A stretch of 64,000 bases of DNA from Nocardia rhamnosiphila NBRC 108938 (GTDB taxonomy: Bacteria; Actinomycetota; Actinomycetes; Mycobacteriales; Mycobacteriaceae). Every line of letters begins with the position of its first letter. Position 1 is the stretch's first letter. The stretch is from contig NZ_JOAJ01000015.1 of assembly GCF_000720425.1 (NCBI RefSeq), positions 60,226 through 124,225 on the forward strand. The letters run 5' to 3'. Under the pieces are notes generated by a model. It did no database searches. It was given only the letters and a program-made list of their open reading frames with translations, and had not been told where the DNA came from. Below, piece after piece: positions 16,170-24,335 of this stretch. The position numbers and the translations under genes are program-made.

Positions 16170-17365
16170 CCGGGCTCGCGATGGAACCCGGGCTCGACAC
16201 CAGCGTCTGGCGGGTGACCGGTTCGCCGCTGGTGGCGGCCACCGCGCCGGGCCCGCTGTCCGGGACGACCGTGGCGGTGAAGGACCTGTACGCGGTGGCC
16301 GGATTCCCCGTCGGCGCCGGGGTGCCCGCCTACCGGCGGGAGCAGCCCCCCGCGTCCCGGCACGCGGACGCGGTGGCGCGACTACTGGCCGCCGGGGCGC
16401 AGGTCGGCGGGATCGCGCAGACCGACGAATTCGCCTACAGCCTCACCGGTGGCAACGGCTGTTTCGGTATGCCGGTGAACCCGGCGGCGCCCGACCGGAT
16501 CCCCGGCGGGTCCACGAGCGGCCCGGCGGTCGCCGTGGCCCGCGGTGCGGCCGATATCGGCCTGGGCACCGATACCGCGGGCTCGATCCGGGTCCCGGCG
16601 GCCTATCAGGGACTGTGGGGGATCCGGACCACGCACGGCCGGGCCGATACCACCGGGCTGCTGCCGCTCGCGCAGTCCTTCGACACCGTCGGCTGGATCA
16701 CGCGTGACGGGGCGACTCTGGCGGCCGTCGCCGACTGCCTACTGGACACCGATACCTCGGCTGCCGCCGGATTCGTGGTGGATCCCGGCCTCTGCCTATA
16801 CGCCGACCCGGCGATCGCCGCCGCGGTCGGTACCGCGGCAGCATCGCTGGGCGCCGGACCGGTCGAAATACCCGTGGCCGACAGCTGGGTCGCCGCCTTC
16901 CGCACGGTCCAGGCATTCGAGGCCTGGGCCAACCATGGTGAGTGGGTGGACGACCATCCGGGAGTGCTGGAGCCGGCGGTGGCGCAGCGGTTCGCCTTCG
17001 CCGCGACGGTCACCACGGCACAGGCGGCCCGCGCGCGGGAGGTCCTGAGCGTGGCGGCACGAACCCTGCGGTCCGCGCTCGGTGATCGCGTACTCCTGCT
17101 GCCGGCCGCCGCGACCCGGCCGCCGCGGCGTGCGGGCGGGCAGGCGGTATGGGAACAGGCCCGCGCCCGCACCCTGCGGCTGACCTGCCTGGCATCCATC
17201 GCCGGCCTGCCCGCGCTGACGGTGCCGCTGCGGTCCGGTACCGGCGGCCCGTTCGGCCTGTGCCTGCTCGGCGCGCCGGGCGCCGACCGCTCCCTGATCC
17301 ACCTCGCGCTCAGCAGTGTCGCTGTACCCGCCGGGGGCTCGATCCACAGTGAGGACCGACCATGA
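16166..17365 (+). CDS. Amidase-signature hydrolase, AMI1-like
   Basis: The 399-residue product carries the Ser-cisSer-Lys triad of the amidase signature family: Lys39 in VAVKDLY, a Ser in GGSTSGPAVAVA (near 116-118) and the nucleophile Ser140 in DTAGSIRVPA. At about 400 residues, and with QSFDTVGW downstream, it resembles the short AMI1/indole-acetamide hydrolase branch more than full-length allophanate hydrolase (about 600). It hydrolyses an amide to an acid plus ammonia in the cytoplasm. It overlaps the gene before (ATGA) and the substrate-binding protein after (ATGA). The pairing of two different amidases with one importer suggests a substrate with two amide bonds, or sequential steps (inference). 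Confidence 0.8.
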   Translation: MTGLAMEPGLDTSVWRVTGSPLVAATAPGPLSGTTVAVKDLYAVAGFPVGAGVPAYRREQPPASRHADAVARLLAAGAQVGGIAQTDEFAYSLTGGNGCFGMPVNPAAPDRIPGGSTSGPAVAVARGAADIGLGTDTAGSIRVPAAYQGLWGIRTTHGRADTTGLLPLAQSFDTVGWITRDGATLAAVADCLLDTDTSAAAGFVVDPGLCLYADPAIAAAVGTAAASLGAGPVEIPVADSWVAAFRTVQAFEAWANHGEWVDDHPGVLEPAVAQRFAFAATVTTAQAARAREVLSVAARTLRSALGDRVLLLPAAATRPPRRAGGQAVWEQARARTLRLTCLASIAGLPALTVPLRSGTGGPFGLCLLGAPGADRSLIHLALSSVAVPAGGSIHSEDRP

Positions 17366-18333
17366 AACGACCACTCCGTCACCTCTTCTCGTTCCTCGCG
17401 GTCATGCTGGCGGCGGTCGCGGGACTGACCGGCTGTATCGCCACCCCGGACAGTCTCGGCGGTGACCCGGGGGCGATCCGGATCGGGACCCTGCGCGGGC
17501 AGCCGCATCTCTACGCGCCCTATTTCATGCAGCGCTTCGCCCCGGAGGGCACCACCTACGAGATCGTCCTGTTCGAGAACTCACCGGATATCAAGAACGC
17601 GCTCGCCTCGGGTGCCGTCGATATCGGGGTCCTCGGCGCGCCCGCCGTGCTCGCCGGTGTCGCGGCGGAACAGGATGTGCACATCATCGCGTCGGCGGCC
17701 GACGGCGGATCCGGGTTCGTGGGGTTGCCGCAGATCCGTACCCCACAGGATCTGCGCGGTAAGCGGATCGGGTTCCCGGCGGGGTCGTCGCAGGAGATCG
17801 CGCTGAAACTCACCCTGCGGGCCCACGGCCTGGACCCCGACACCGATGTGCAGCTGGTCAACCTGGCGTACTCCGATATGGCGAGCGCCTACGGCTCCGG
17901 ACGTGTCGATGCCTTCCTCAGCGCGGAGATGGGCGTCTCCCTGGCCCGGCAGGCCGGGGCGCACGAGATCGTCTCGCCCTACGAGACCCCGATCGGGGCC
18001 ACCAATATCGTCGTCGGCGGCAACGGCCGGTTCCTCGACGAACACCCCGACCGGGCCCGCGACGCCGTGCGAGTCTTCGCCCGCGCCATCGATTTCATGA
18101 AGGGCGACCGCGCGGCCTGGGCGGCCGGCCTGGTGGAGACCTTCGGCCTGGACCCGGCGGTCACCGATATCGCCATCGGCAATGTGTGGCTGCGCTGGGA
18201 ACTCGATGACGAGTTCCGCGGGCGGGTGACCGAACTGGCCCGGCAGATGGTGGACTTCGACCAGTTGCCGGCCGCACCGGATATGCGGAACGTCTTCCGC
18301 ACCGAGTTCCTCGACGCCGTGGGCGCGCAGTGA
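17362..18333 (+). CDS. ABC importer substrate-binding lipoprotein (SsuA/NMT1-like)
   Basis: The 323-residue product begins with a lipoprotein signal (MKRPLRHLFSFL, then lipobox LTGC at about residue 25), so it is anchored outside the membrane. The mature part has the NMT1/SsuA two-lobe pattern: IRIGTLRGQPHLYAPYFMQ, NALASGAVDIGVLGAPAVLAG, LRGKRIGFPAGSSQEIALK, and YGSGRVDAFLSAEMGVSLAR. Family members bind sulfonates, nitrate, taurine or thiamine precursors. The enzyme partners here point to an amide or carbamate-like ligand. The ATG overlaps the amidase stop, and the permease begins at its own stop. Confidence 0.85.
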   Translation: MKRPLRHLFSFLAVMLAAVAGLTGCIATPDSLGGDPGAIRIGTLRGQPHLYAPYFMQRFAPEGTTYEIVLFENSPDIKNALASGAVDIGVLGAPAVLAGVAAEQDVHIIASAADGGSGFVGLPQIRTPQDLRGKRIGFPAGSSQEIALKLTLRAHGLDPDTDVQLVNLAYSDMASAYGSGRVDAFLSAEMGVSLARQAGAHEIVSPYETPIGATNIVVGGNGRFLDEHPDRARDAVRVFARAIDFMKGDRAAWAAGLVETFGLDPAVTDIAIGNVWLRWELDDEFRGRVTELARQMVDFDQLPAAPDMRNVFRTEFLDAVGAQ

Positions 18334-19232
18334 TGACCACCCTGGGAATCCGGACCGGGCAGACGACCGCACCCAGGGATCCGGGCACCACGACGGGCGC
18401 GGCGGACCCGAAGCCGCGCGGCGGTCGTGCCCGGTCCCGGATCATCGCGATCTGCTGGGCGCTGCCGGTACCGCTGCTGGTACTGCTGCTGTGGGACCGT
18501 GGAGTCGGCGGCGGCTGGACCCTGCCGTTCGGGATCCAGATGCAATTCCTGCCCACCCCCGTGGAAGTCGCGCGGCGGCTGGCGGATCTGGCGGTGGGCG
18601 GGATCGTCGACGACTCCTACAGCGGCACGCTGTGGTTGCATCTCTACGCGAGTACGGCGCGCGTGCTGCAGGGTTTCGCGATCGCGGCCGCGGTGGCGGT
18701 GCCGCTGGGGATCGTGATGGGCCGCTCGCCGCTCGTCCATCGGATGCTCGAACCGACGCTGAATCTGGTCCGCCCGATCCCGGTGACGGCCTGGGCACCG
18801 CTGTCGCTGCTGATCATCGGATTCGGTGACCGGGCCACCATTTTCCTGGTGTTCCTGGCCGCGGTGTTCTCGATCCTGATCAATACGATCGCCGGCGTCC
18901 GCGCGGTCCCGGCCCGGTTGTTCGAGGCCGCCGCCATGCTCGGCACACCGCCCGCGCAGACGCTGTACAAGGTGGTGCTCCCGGCCGCGATACCCACGAT
19001 CGTGTCCGGGTTGCGGATCGCGCTCGGGCTGTCCTGGGTGATCCTGGTGGTCGGCGAGACGGTCGGTATCCGGGTCGGCCTGGGCGCGTTGATCACCCAG
19101 GCGCGTGAGCAGTCGCGTACCGACCTCATCGTCGCCGTCATGATCGTGATCGGACTGGCCGGGTTCGCGGCCGACCGGATCATGATGCTCGCCGTACGCC
19201 TGGTCGCCGGGCGGCGACCGCTGCTCCCGTGA
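18333..19232 (+). CDS. ABC importer permease (SsuC/TauC-like)
   Basis: The 299-residue product has about six membrane helices and the cytoplasmic EAA loop that docks the ATPase (EAAAMLGTPPAQTLYKVVLPAAIPTIVSGLRIA, in part). The N-terminal 35 residues are polar and Pro/Arg-rich. The ATG overlaps the stop of the binding-protein gene (TGATG); a GTG three bases earlier is also possible. It forms the channel dimer of the importer encoded by 17362-20063. Confidence 0.85.
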   Translation: MTTLGIRTGQTTAPRDPGTTTGAADPKPRGGRARSRIIAICWALPVPLLVLLLWDRGVGGGWTLPFGIQMQFLPTPVEVARRLADLAVGGIVDDSYSGTLWLHLYASTARVLQGFAIAAAVAVPLGIVMGRSPLVHRMLEPTLNLVRPIPVTAWAPLSLLIIGFGDRATIFLVFLAAVFSILINTIAGVRAVPARLFEAAAMLGTPPAQTLYKVVLPAAIPTIVSGLRIALGLSWVILVVGETVGIRVGLGALITQAREQSRTDLIVAVMIVIGLAGFAADRIMMLAVRLVAGRRPLLP

Positions 19233-19256
19233 CCCCTCCTCGGATCAGGTGATGAC

Positions 19257-20063
19257 ATGAAGATCTACTCCACCCGCCGCCGGCCGCACCGGCCCGCCCG
19301 TATCGTGCTGGCCGACCTGGGCAAACGCTATCCCGCCGCGGCGGGTTTCGCGGTCGAGGGGGTGAACCTCGATATCGCCGCCGGGGAATTCGTCTGTGTG
19401 GTCGGCGCCAGCGGTTGCGGTAAATCGACGCTGCTGCGCATCCTCGCGGGTTTCGAGAACGCCACCCAGGGAACCGTTTCGGTGGGGGAGGAACCGGTCA
19501 CCGGCCCCGGCCCGGACCGCGGTGTCGTATTCCAGGACTACGGCCTGTTCCCGTGGCTCACCGTCGCCGAGAACATCGCCTACGGGCCGAAACAGGCCCG
19601 GATGACCCGCGACGATATCCGCGAGACCACCGACCGGTCGCTGGCGACCGTCGGTCTCAGCCGGGTCCGCGATTCGTTCCCGCACCAGCTTTCCGGTGGT
19701 ATGCAGCAGCGGGTCGCCATCGCCCGAGTGCTGGCCAACCGGCCCGCGGTCCTGCTCATGGACGAACCCTTCGGCGCGCTCGACGCCCTCACCCGTGGCG
19801 ATATGCAGACCGAACTCGCCCGGATGCACCGCGATTCCGGCGTCACGGTCGTTTTCGTCACCCACAGTGTCGAGGAGGCGGTGTACCTGTCGGACCGGGT
19901 GGTGGTCATGGCGGGCGGTACGGCGCACGGTACGGCCGGGCATGTGCGGGAGGTCGTCACCATCGATCTGCCCCGCGAACGCGAGGCGACCGCACCGGAG
20001 TTCAACGACTACAAGCGGCGGATCGACGCGCTGATCCATCAGGGCGACCGGGCCGCCGCCTGA
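19257..20063 (+). CDS. ABC importer ATPase (SsuB/TauB-like)
   Basis: The 268-residue product is a complete ABC ATPase: Walker A GASGCGKST (about 57-65), Q-loop VVFQDYGLFPW, signature LSGGMQQRVAIAR, Walker B VLLMDEPFGALD and H-loop VFVTHSVEEAVYLSDRV. It powers the importer with the permease before it. The spacing of 24 bases after the permease carries TCAGGTGATG. It ends four bases before the convergent amidohydrolase gene, so the operon finishes here; no strong hairpin was seen in the gap. Confidence 0.9.
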   Translation: MKIYSTRRRPHRPARIVLADLGKRYPAAAGFAVEGVNLDIAAGEFVCVVGASGCGKSTLLRILAGFENATQGTVSVGEEPVTGPGPDRGVVFQDYGLFPWLTVAENIAYGPKQARMTRDDIRETTDRSLATVGLSRVRDSFPHQLSGGMQQRVAIARVLANRPAVLLMDEPFGALDALTRGDMQTELARMHRDSGVTVVFVTHSVEEAVYLSDRVVVMAGGTAHGTAGHVREVVTIDLPREREATAPEFNDYKRRIDALIHQGDRAAA

Positions 20064-20067
20064 ACCG

Positions 20068-21381
20068 TCATCGGACCGGGGCCGCCGGTAGCAGCTCCCG
20101 GGTCCGGGTCGTCCGCGCGACGACCCGGCCCGCTTTCACGACATAGCAGCGGTCGGGGCGGTCCAGCAGCGCGTCGGCCACGCGCCGCGTCGACAGGACC
20201 ACCAGATCGGCCGCCGCGCCCACCCGCAACCCGTAGTCGTCGGCGATACCGATCACCGCGGCGGCCTCGTAGGTGGCCATCCCGAGGACCCGGGTCAGCT
20301 CGGCGGGCCCGGCCAGATGCGAGGTCTGGGCCAGGAACAGGCCGATATCGAGCAGATCGGCGTTGCCGTACGGGGTGAAGGCATTACGGATGTTGTTGGA
20401 GGAGTACGCGGTCCGTACTCCGGCGTCCCACAGCTCCCGCACCGGTGCGATACCGCGGCGGATATTGGCCGTATCGCCGCGCCCGCCGAGAAACATATCG
20501 GTGGCCGGCAGCGGCACCACGGCCACGCCCGCGTCGGCGAGCCGGAACAGGACCCGGCGCCGATCCGCGGGGGAGCGGGCGGCGAGCGAGGTCGCGTGGC
20601 CGATCGTCACCTTGCCCGCCATCCCGGTGCGATCGGTGACCTCGGCGATGTAATCGGCCAGCGCGAAACGCGGGTCGGCGGTGTCGTCGGCGAAATCGGC
20701 GTGCAGGTCCACCGGGACCCCGAACTCGGCGGCCAACTCGAAGACCAGGTCGATATGGCGCCGGCATTCGGCCACCGACTCCTCGTTGTAGGTGCAGCCG
20801 CCGATCACATCGGCGCCGTCGCGCAGGCCTTCGCGGAGCAGCGCGAGCGTGCCGGGTGCCCGGAAGATCCCCTCCTGGGGGAACGCCACGATTTGTAGAT
20901 CTATCCGGCCGCGGAACTCCTCGCGCAGCTCCAGCAGCGTATGCACTCCCAGCAGCCCGACGATGGGGTCGACATCGGGATGTGCCCGGATGGCTGTGGT
21001 GCCGTTGCCGATCGCCTGCTCGAGTACGCGCCGGGCACGGTCCCGGATCGACGCGGCGGTGAAATCGCGTTTCAGCTCCGCGGTGATCGCTATGGCTCCG
21101 GCCAGGGTGCCGTCGGGGTTCGCGCGTTCGGCGTCGAGCAGCGCCTTGTCCAAATGCACATGCGATTCCACCAGGCCGGGTATCACCACGCGGCCCGCGC
21201 AGTCGATCTCCGCCGGGGCGGTGCGCGCAAGCGCCGGGCCGATCGCCGTGATGACCCCCTCCGCGACGGCGATATCCACTGGTGTGGTCTCGTCGTCGAT
21301 CCGCGCGTCGCGTAGCAGCAGATCCGTGCGGTCGAGTGGCGATGCGTGCGCCCGGGCTACCTCGGGTTCCGAAACAGTCAC
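20068..21381 (-). CDS. Cytosine-deaminase-like amidohydrolase with altered catalytic residues
   Basis: The 437-residue product is colinear with the CodA/AtzC branch of the amidohydrolase superfamily: a small N-terminal beta domain, ESHVHLDKALL (metal HxH), RAHPDVDP, VDLHADFADD, TIGHATSLAA and a C-terminal GLRVGAAADLVVLS. Against E. coli CodA, the catalytic acid in HCDE is Phe here (HADF), and the Asp of the GHDD motif is Asn (SSNN). The metal His residues at HVH, HAD and GHAT remain. It may therefore catalyse a different reaction or be weakly active. The GTG at 21381 is chosen because homology starts just after it; the ribosome site is poor. A GTATAC site lies 8 bases upstream of the start. 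Confidence 0.75.
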   Translation of the reverse strand: MTVSEPEVARAHASPLDRTDLLLRDARIDDETTPVDIAVAEGVITAIGPALARTAPAEIDCAGRVVIPGLVESHVHLDKALLDAERANPDGTLAGAIAITAELKRDFTAASIRDRARRVLEQAIGNGTTAIRAHPDVDPIVGLLGVHTLLELREEFRGRIDLQIVAFPQEGIFRAPGTLALLREGLRDGADVIGGCTYNEESVAECRRHIDLVFELAAEFGVPVDLHADFADDTADPRFALADYIAEVTDRTGMAGKVTIGHATSLAARSPADRRRVLFRLADAGVAVVPLPATDMFLGGRGDTANIRRGIAPVRELWDAGVRTAYSSNNIRNAFTPYGNADLLDIGLFLAQTSHLAGPAELTRVLGMATYEAAAVIGIADDYGLRVGAAADLVVLSTRRVADALLDRPDRCYVVKAGRVVARTTRTRELLPAAPVR

Positions 21382-21386
21382 ACCGG

Positions 21387-21396
21387 TTGTATACGA
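21387..21396. promoter_or_regulatory. GTATAC-type operator before the deaminase-like gene
   Basis: TTGTATACGA, core GTATAC at 21389-21394. It is one of five related sites around this regulator and its neighbours and sits where the ribosome site of the minus-strand gene at 20068-21381 would be. Confidence 0.55.
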
Positions 21397-21437
21397 CCCG
21401 GTTGTTTCTGATGCCCCCGCGTATTGCTTCGCGGAGG

Positions 21438-22106
21438 TTACGAACCGGCGCCCGGGGGCGCGGAGCGGATGTGCCGCAATTGGTAGGCGGAGGTCGCGTG
21501 GGCGATGTGCTCGGTGACCAGCCGTTCGGCCAGCTGCGCGTCCCGGGCCTCGAGCGCGGCGCAGATCCGCTCGTGCTCGTCCCAGGAGTCGGTGGCGCGG
21601 CGCGGCAGCTCGACCGCGTACACCCAGGCGATCTTCCAGCCGAGCTGGGTGATCAGGCCGGCCAGCAGGCTGCTGCCCGATGCCTCGGCCAGCACCTCGT
21701 GGAAGCGGCTGTTGAGCCTGGTCAGATCGTCGAGCCGGCCGGAGCGCACCGATTCCTGGCCCAGCGCGGTGAGCTCCTTGAGCCGCCCGAGCTGTTCCGG
21801 GGTGCGCCGGTGGGCGGCGCGGCTCGCGCACAGCGGTTCCAGCCGGGCACGGATCTCCAGCAGATCGGCCGCCTCGTCCTCGGTCAGTTCGGCCACGAAG
21901 GTTCCGGCGTAGGGCCGCGAGTAGGCGAAACCCTCGGCCTCCAGCGTGCGCAAGGCCTCCCGTACCGGTACCCGGGAGACCCCGTAGCTCTCGGCGAGGG
22001 TGTCCTCGGTCAACCGCTGGCCCGGTGCGAATACGCCGCGGATGATGTCGTCGCGAATGGCGCGGCACACCTGCTGTTTGGTCATCCGCGGGTTCTTGCT
22101 GTCCAC
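21438..22106 (-). CDS. GntR-family regulator (FCD type) of the second importer cluster
   Basis: The 222-residue product has the winged helix VCRAIRDDIIRGVFAPGQRLTEDTLAESYGVSRVPVREALRTLE (in part), then an FCD ligand domain with the metal-site pattern NSRFHEVL and EHIAHATS. The GTG at 22106 follows GAGG at a good distance; an ATG at 22085 is an alternative. It lies between the deaminase-like gene and the TauE permease, with TCGTATACGA-like sites on both sides. By analogy with FadR-family binding (GTA-TAC cores), it is the probable ligand-responsive repressor of both flanking units. Confidence 0.8.
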   Translation of the reverse strand: MDSKNPRMTKQQVCRAIRDDIIRGVFAPGQRLTEDTLAESYGVSRVPVREALRTLEAEGFAYSRPYAGTFVAELTEDEAADLLEIRARLEPLCASRAAHRRTPEQLGRLKELTALGQESVRSGRLDDLTRLNSRFHEVLAEASGSSLLAGLITQLGWKIAWVYAVELPRRATDSWDEHERICAALEARDAQLAERLVTEHIAHATSAYQLRHIRSAPPGAGS

Positions 22107-22137
22107 CTGGTCCTCGGTTCGGGGAATCGGCGGGCGG

Positions 22138-22147
22138 TCGCATACGA
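22138..22147. promoter_or_regulatory. GTATAC-type operator, imperfect, before the GntR gene
   Basis: TCGCATACGA, one mismatch from TCGTATACGA. It is 31 bases upstream of the regulator start codon, consistent with autoregulation. Confidence 0.45.
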
Positions 22148-22266
22148 TCCGCCGCTCGGCACTCCACCTGGATACCAGGAGAGCGTCTCGGTTGCCGTCG
22201 AGGGTCCCCGGGAGCGGCGTGTCTTCGCAGTGACCGGCGGCACATGCCCGGCGAGGGTGCGGATTT

Positions 22267-22276
22267 TCGTATACGA
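22267..22276. promoter_or_regulatory. TCGTATACGA operator before the TauE-like permease
   Basis: Perfect 10-bp palindrome, 30 bases before the ATG of the permease at 22307 and on the divergent side from the GntR gene. It is identical to the site at 24268. Confidence 0.6.
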
Positions 22277-22306
22277 TCCGGTCTCGATTTCGATCGGAAG
22301 GACGCC

Positions 22307-23050
22307 ATGGACCCCGTGTACGCGGTTCTGCTGCTCGCGGCCGGTTTCGGCGCCGGTGTGTGCAATACCATCGCCGGCGGCGGCAGCCTGCTGTCGTTTC
22401 CCGCCCTGGTGGCCGCCGGCCTGCCGCCGGTGACCGCGACTGTGACCAACGCTGTCGCCGTATGGCCCGGCTACCTCGGGGGCGCCGCCGCGCTGCGCTC
22501 CCGGCTGACCGAACATCGCAGTCTGCTGCCCCGGCTGATCGTGGTGGGTACGGCCGGCGCCGTGGGCGGTGTGGTCGCGCTGCTCGCGGCACCGCCCGAA
22601 GTGTTCACCGCCCTGGTGCCCTACCTCGTCCTGGCGGCGACCGCCCTGTTCGCCGCCCAGCCGCTGATCTCCCGGCGGCTCGCCGAAAAGGGCAGCGACT
22701 CCCGGTTCACGCTCTTCGCCGGTGTGTTCCTGGGTGGGGTCTACGGCGCGTACTTCAACGGCGGAATGGGAATCGTGCTGCTCACCGCGCTCGCCCTCGG
22801 TATCGACGCGTCGGTCAACCTGCTCAACGGTCTGAAGAGCGTGCTCACCTTGACCGTCTCCACCACCGCGACGATCGCGGTCGCGGTGTTCGGGCCGGTC
22901 GACTGGTGGTCGGTCGCGGTCCTGGCTCCGGCCTGTCTGCTCGGCGGCATGGTGGGCGCCAAGATCTCCGACCGTCTCCGCCCCGGCGCGTTTCGTGCCG
23001 TGGTGATCGTCTTCGGTGCCGGTGCGGGCATCGCGATGTTGTTCACATGA
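22307..23050 (+). CDS. TauE/SafE-family membrane transporter
   Basis: The 247-residue product has about eight hydrophobic helices in two halves, each starting with a family motif (GFGAGVCNTIAGGGSLLSFPALVA near residue 12-35; GVYGAYFNGGMGI near 150). TauE/SafE proteins move small organic anions such as sulfoacetate, sulfite or carboxylates, often as exporters. The ATG at 22307 follows GGAAGGACG. It is followed after 20 bases by an amidohydrolase and then an ABC importer, so it may export the acid product of the pathway (inference). Confidence 0.8.
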   Translation: MDPVYAVLLLAAGFGAGVCNTIAGGGSLLSFPALVAAGLPPVTATVTNAVAVWPGYLGGAAALRSRLTEHRSLLPRLIVVGTAGAVGGVVALLAAPPEVFTALVPYLVLAATALFAAQPLISRRLAEKGSDSRFTLFAGVFLGGVYGAYFNGGMGIVLLTALALGIDASVNLLNGLKSVLTLTVSTTATIAVAVFGPVDWWSVAVLAPACLLGGMVGAKISDRLRPGAFRAVVIVFGAGAGIAMLFT

Positions 23051-23070
23051 ATCGGGTGAAAGAAGGAACC

Positions 23071-24267
23071 ATGACCGATCTGCTGCTGCGTAACGGGCGC
23101 CCCTGGATGCCCGGGCGCCCGCTGGACACCGCCGATCTGCTGCTGCGCGACGGCCGGATCGCGCAGATCGGCGCGAACCTGGCGGCGGCCGGCGTCGAAA
23201 CCCTCGACCTGGCCGGTGCGCTGGTCCTGCCCGGCTTCGTCGATACCCACTGTCATCTGGACAAGACCCTGTGGAGCGGTCCCTGGGTGCCCAATACCGG
23301 CGGACGCTCGCTGGCCGGCCGGATCGCCAACGGCGAGAACCGCCGCGCCGAACTCGGCATCCCCCGCGCCGACTACTCCGCCGCCCTGCTCGCGACCATG
23401 ATCACCGGGGGCACCGCGCATGTGCGCAGCCATATCGATATCGACCCCTCGGTCGGGCTGGCGGGGGTGGAGGCAGTGCGGACAGCCGCCGAACGGCACC
23501 GCGGCCGGGTCGACGTCGAGTTGGTTGCCTTTCCGCAGGGGGGCCTGGTCCGCCGGCCCGGGACCGCGGAACTGCTGGACGAAGCGCTGGCGGGTGGCGT
23601 CGAAGTGGTCGGCGGGATAGATCCCGCCGGATTCGACGGCGACCCGACCGGCCAGCTGGACATCATCTTCGGGCTGGCCGAACGCCACGGCGCCAAGGTC
23701 GATATCCACCTGCACGACGGCGGCAGCCTCGGTGCGTGGGAATTCGAGCTGATCATCGAACGGACGAAGGCCACGGGTCTGGGCGGGCGGGTCACCATCA
23801 GTCACGCCTATGCGATGGGCGCCCTTCCGGCGGACGAGCAGCGGCGGATCGCCGACCGGCTCGCCGAGGCGGGTGTGGCCATGGTGACCTGCGCGGTCGG
23901 TGACGCGCCGGTGGTGCCGTTGCGGGTGATGCACGCCGCCGGGGCGACTCTCGCGCTCGGCAACGACGGGATCCGGGACCTGTGGACGCCGTACGGCGAC
24001 GGCGATATGTTGCGCCGCATCGGCACCGTCGCCTTCCGCGACCGGTTGCTCGCGGACGAGGAGATCGAACTGGCACTGGCCGCCGGAACTCTCGGCGGCG
24101 CGCAGGTTCTCGGGCTGGCCGACCACGGTATCGGCGTGGGGGGCCGGGCCGATCTCGTGACGGTCGACGCCGCGACGCCCGCTGCGGCGGTAGTCGGTGT
24201 GCCGACCCGGAAACTGGTCCTCAAGGGCGGCCGGGTGGTGGCCCGGGACGGGCAATTGGCCGACTGA
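23071..24267 (+). CDS. Cytosine-deaminase-like amidohydrolase
   Basis: The 398-residue product follows the CodA/AtzC pattern: small beta domain (LLLRNGRPWMPG), DTHCHLDKTLW (metal HxH near residue 57), SHIDIDPSVGLAG, KVDIHLHDGGSLGAWEFELI, TISHAYAMGAL and GNDGIRDLWTPYGDGDML, where the catalytic Asp is kept, unlike its relative at 20068-21381. The Glu of the HxxE motif is replaced by Asp one step along (HLHD). The family removes amino or amide nitrogen from cytosine, triazines and similar rings, or opens cyclic amides, using one metal ion. The ATG at 23071 is chosen for AGAAGGA. The neighbouring importer probably supplies its substrate. Confidence 0.8.
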   Translation: MTDLLLRNGRPWMPGRPLDTADLLLRDGRIAQIGANLAAAGVETLDLAGALVLPGFVDTHCHLDKTLWSGPWVPNTGGRSLAGRIANGENRRAELGIPRADYSAALLATMITGGTAHVRSHIDIDPSVGLAGVEAVRTAAERHRGRVDVELVAFPQGGLVRRPGTAELLDEALAGGVEVVGGIDPAGFDGDPTGQLDIIFGLAERHGAKVDIHLHDGGSLGAWEFELIIERTKATGLGGRVTISHAYAMGALPADEQRRIADRLAEAGVAMVTCAVGDAPVVPLRVMHAAGATLALGNDGIRDLWTPYGDGDMLRRIGTVAFRDRLLADEEIELALAAGTLGGAQVLGLADHGIGVGGRADLVTVDAATPAAAVVGVPTRKLVLKGGRVVARDGQLAD

Positions 24268-24277
24268 TCGTATACGA
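24268..24277. promoter_or_regulatory. TCGTATACGA operator before the second ABC operon
   Basis: Perfect palindrome directly after the amidohydrolase stop codon and 59 bases before the ATPase start. It suggests a second, separately controlled promoter for the importer. A fifth related site (ACGTATACGA, 24381-24390) lies just inside the ATPase gene. Confidence 0.6.
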
Positions 24278-24335
24278 AACAGGGGTGTAATCCCGACGAC
24301 CGCCATCGGCAATGCGCGGCCGATAGAACTGTTCC

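Noticed and set aside
21382..22449. Long N-terminal extension of the deaminase-like frame
   Set aside because: The extension is antisense or out of frame with the GntR gene and TauE start, Arg/Pro-rich, and lies before the operator; homology begins just after 21381.
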